Of a stretch of DNA of 32,083 nt, positions 31,746 through 32,083 are shown in pieces. This DNA is from Pseudonocardia bannensis (GTDB taxonomy: Bacteria; Actinomycetota; Actinomycetes; Mycobacteriales; Pseudonocardiaceae). The stretch lies in assembly GCF_012911875.1 (NCBI RefSeq), contig NZ_JAAXKZ010000064.1, positions 1-32,083 on the forward strand. The letters are read 5' to 3'. Position 1 is the first letter of the stretch. Each line of letters opens with the position of its first letter. A model generated the notes under the pieces. That model saw only the letters and a program-made list of their open reading frames with translations. It did no database searches and had not been told where the DNA came from. Made by a program: the position numbers and the translations under genes.

Positions 31746-32083
31746 TCGCGCTGCTGGTGGTGGCGGGCGCGGTCGTCGGCGCACCGCTGCGCTACCTGAC
31801 CGACCGCGTGGTGCAGTCCCGGCTCGGCACCGGCTTCCCGTGGGGCACGTTCACCGTGAACATCATCGGCTCGTTCGTGCTCGGCCTGACACTCGCCGCG
31901 ACGACGTCCCCGGCGGTGATCGCCCTGGTCGGGACTGGCTTCTGCGGGGCGCTGACCACCTACTCGACGTTCGGCTTCGAGACCGTGCAGCTGGCCGCGA
32001 CGGGTCACCGGCTGCTGGCCACCTACAACGCGCTCGGCTCGGTGTTCGCGGGGCTCGGCGCGGCCGGGCTGAGTCTGGCGATC
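31742..32083 (+). CDS. crcB: CrcB/Fluc fluoride channel subunit 2, cut by window edge
   Basis: 114 residues visible from GTG 31742; the stop lies past the window. It lacks the polar extension of subunit 1. AGAVVGAPLRYLTDRVV, GTFTVNIIGSFVLG and GFCGALTTYSTFGFE are the Fluc signatures. It is the second half of the likely heterodimeric channel, coupled by overlap to subunit 1. Confidence 0.95.
   Translation, partial: MIALLVVAGAVVGAPLRYLTDRVVQSRLGTGFPWGTFTVNIIGSFVLGLTLAATTSPAVIALVGTGFCGALTTYSTFGFETVQLAATGHRLLATYNALGSVFAGLGAAGLSLAI

Overview
The window is very GC-rich, dense, and uses GTG starts and 4-bp gene overlaps freely. Gene content and order point to an actinomycete of the Pseudonocardiaceae type; Pseudonocardia is my guess from protein style, not from any search. 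Three blocks match gene orders I remember from Mycobacterium tuberculosis: sepH / DUF2537 / TrmH-type methyltransferase at the left end (Rv0883c-Rv0881); SDR / L,D-transpeptidase / murB / DUF2505 in the middle (Rv0484c-Rv0481c); and HTH regulator / hbhA / DUF2516 near the right end (Rv0474-Rv0476). These blocks look like core chromosome.

Layout: 1-3197 holds the sepH 3' end, a DUF2537 membrane protein, an RNA methyltransferase and a GCS2-family ligase. 3198-3708 is a non-coding spacer with a six-unit tandem repeat, a hairpin and a possible 18-residue leader peptide. 3709-12749 is one long operon on the plus strand with nine genes, most of them overlapping by 4 bp. It encodes a type IV secretion-like (conjugation-type) machine: an NTF2/TcpC-like soluble protein, a MinD-like protein with a degenerate P-loop, a small two-helix membrane protein, a VirB6/TrbL-like protein, an SCO6880-family protein, a VirB4-like ATPase, a lytic transglycosylase fused to an M15-like peptidase domain, a membrane-anchored VirB8-like protein and a GH16 glycanase. 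No relaxase, coupling protein, integrase or tRNA attachment site is visible, so I read it as a chromosomal, perhaps repurposed, secretion locus. It is the most interesting region of the window.

12750-13533 is a scar. Two copies of an approximately 100-bp unit (perfect hairpin, conserved spacer, DtxR/IdeR-like iron box) bracket a broken EamA transporter gene. Next come an MFS exporter and an NCS2 purine permease (minus strand), DUF2530, an SDR, a small acidic protein, two tandem L,D-transpeptidases and murB with DUF2505: a cell-wall group.

22028-26190 holds a second MFS transporter, purU, an F420/PPOX-type oxidoreductase that seems to start at a non-standard ATC codon, and a flavin-linked oxidoreductase. 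26390-31052 holds lon behind a set of GTTCAAC half-sites, a YbaK deacylase with DUF2516, and the hbhA operon with its HTH regulator. The window closes with two overlapping crcB fluoride-channel genes, the second cut by the window edge. All family names are judgements from motifs read by eye; no database search was possible.
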